From Tillus elongatus (lineage: Eukaryota; Arthropoda; Insecta; Coleoptera; Cleridae), in contig OZ023266.1 in assembly GCA_964006375.1 (NCBI GenBank), forward strand, positions 20,592,590 to 20,656,589: DNA of 64,000 nt, given 5' to 3'. Below the pieces are notes generated by a model, which was given only the letters and a program-made list of their open reading frames with translations, was not told the origin of the DNA and searched no databases. The translations under genes and the position numbers were made by a program. Below are positions 63,506 through 64,000 of this stretch, in pieces; position 1 is the first letter of the stretch, and every line of letters begins with the position of its first letter.

Positions 63506-64000
63506 AATTCTTAAAAACTCAAGTCAAGGGTAAGGCTAGCAGAACAATACAACATTGCCAGATAAGCGAAGCGAATTATAACAAAACCGATATAATTAAT
63601 GAAAAATGATTAACTTAGAAACTAATTAATCAATTATAGTAAATAACAACGGCTCCGCAATTCATTCGCAAGGGAAATAGTCTGGATCGGCGGTATCATC
63701 CCTACAGCACTATCTCTACCTTCGTCATTAATTAACTTTCAGGCAGCACAGATTCGTGTTTCGCAAATCGTGATTCGTGAGCTGCAAATCGACGGAACAG
63801 AACCGTATACCAGGCATACCTGAAAAGTTTGTCATGACAAATCGATGTTAACAATACGTAAGCACGTGTTTTGAAACTTAGCCAAAAAGTGTTATAGACG
63901 CCACTCTCTTCATTATAATACGGTCTTTTTGAAAAAATGCTTAACCTTGGCCAGCAATTTTGAAGTTTCTGGTCAAAAATCCCAAACAATATTTAACGTC
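63506..64000. other. AT-rich sequence without a recognised gene
   Basis: The minus-strand frame at 63732-63989 has no motif. Confidence 0.35.

Overview
The window is AT-rich eukaryotic DNA, almost certainly from an insect, and it consists of transposable elements and other repeats. No host protein-coding gene could be supported. The insect assignment rests on a gypsy/errantivirus-type retrotransposon with an envelope gene, TTAA-flanked piggyBac elements, DD41D mariner-like elements and a CR1/jockey-group LINE present in seven copies. A short TTAGG/TCAGG array at 3365-3390 resembles telomere repeats. TCAGG is the beetle form, so Coleoptera is a weak suggestion only.

Layout. 281-2454: a Merlin-type DNA transposon remnant with arms of about 700 bp in inverted orientation, each arm carrying a tRNA-derived SINE. 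2774-4200: a second piggyBac-type remnant, interrupted by LINE copy G and by a small hAT-like MITE with a perfect 8-bp target duplication. 5293-7322: LINE copy A. 7546-8642: a broken hAT transposase. 8690-11040: pieces of a family built around (TA)n cores. 11804-14114: a mariner-like (DD41D) element with terminal inverted repeats of about 530 bp. 14350-14970: a hAT transposase 3' half. 15020-17910: LINE copy B with its endonuclease domain. 19342-20948 and 24715-25256: LINE copies C and D. 25667-26352: a 320-bp tandem repeat. 28929-29280: a small unit with two hammerhead-ribozyme-like motifs in opposite orientation.

30566-43029 is the most informative region. A piggyBac element (30566-41061) carries an 8016-bp env-containing LTR retrotransposon (32778-40793) inserted just upstream of its transposase. 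Part of the piggyBac plus right flank was duplicated in tandem (41327-43029), and the duplicate keeps the empty target site. The two LTRs differ at one of 342 positions, so the retrotransposon is young. Its gag has one in-frame stop and its pol has a small deletion in RNase H. Its env is open and has a leader exon, splice donor and acceptor that fit in phase.

43645-45053 and 51728-54328: LINE copies E and F. 45720-46520: a different jockey-like LINE fragment. 46687-47255: a minisatellite of about 95 bp. 59735-61826: a second DD41D element, with a possible 97-bp intron. Long (TA)n tracts lie throughout and often mark element boundaries. The elements do not form a pathway. The window records successive insertion, nesting and decay, and most of its reading frames are broken.
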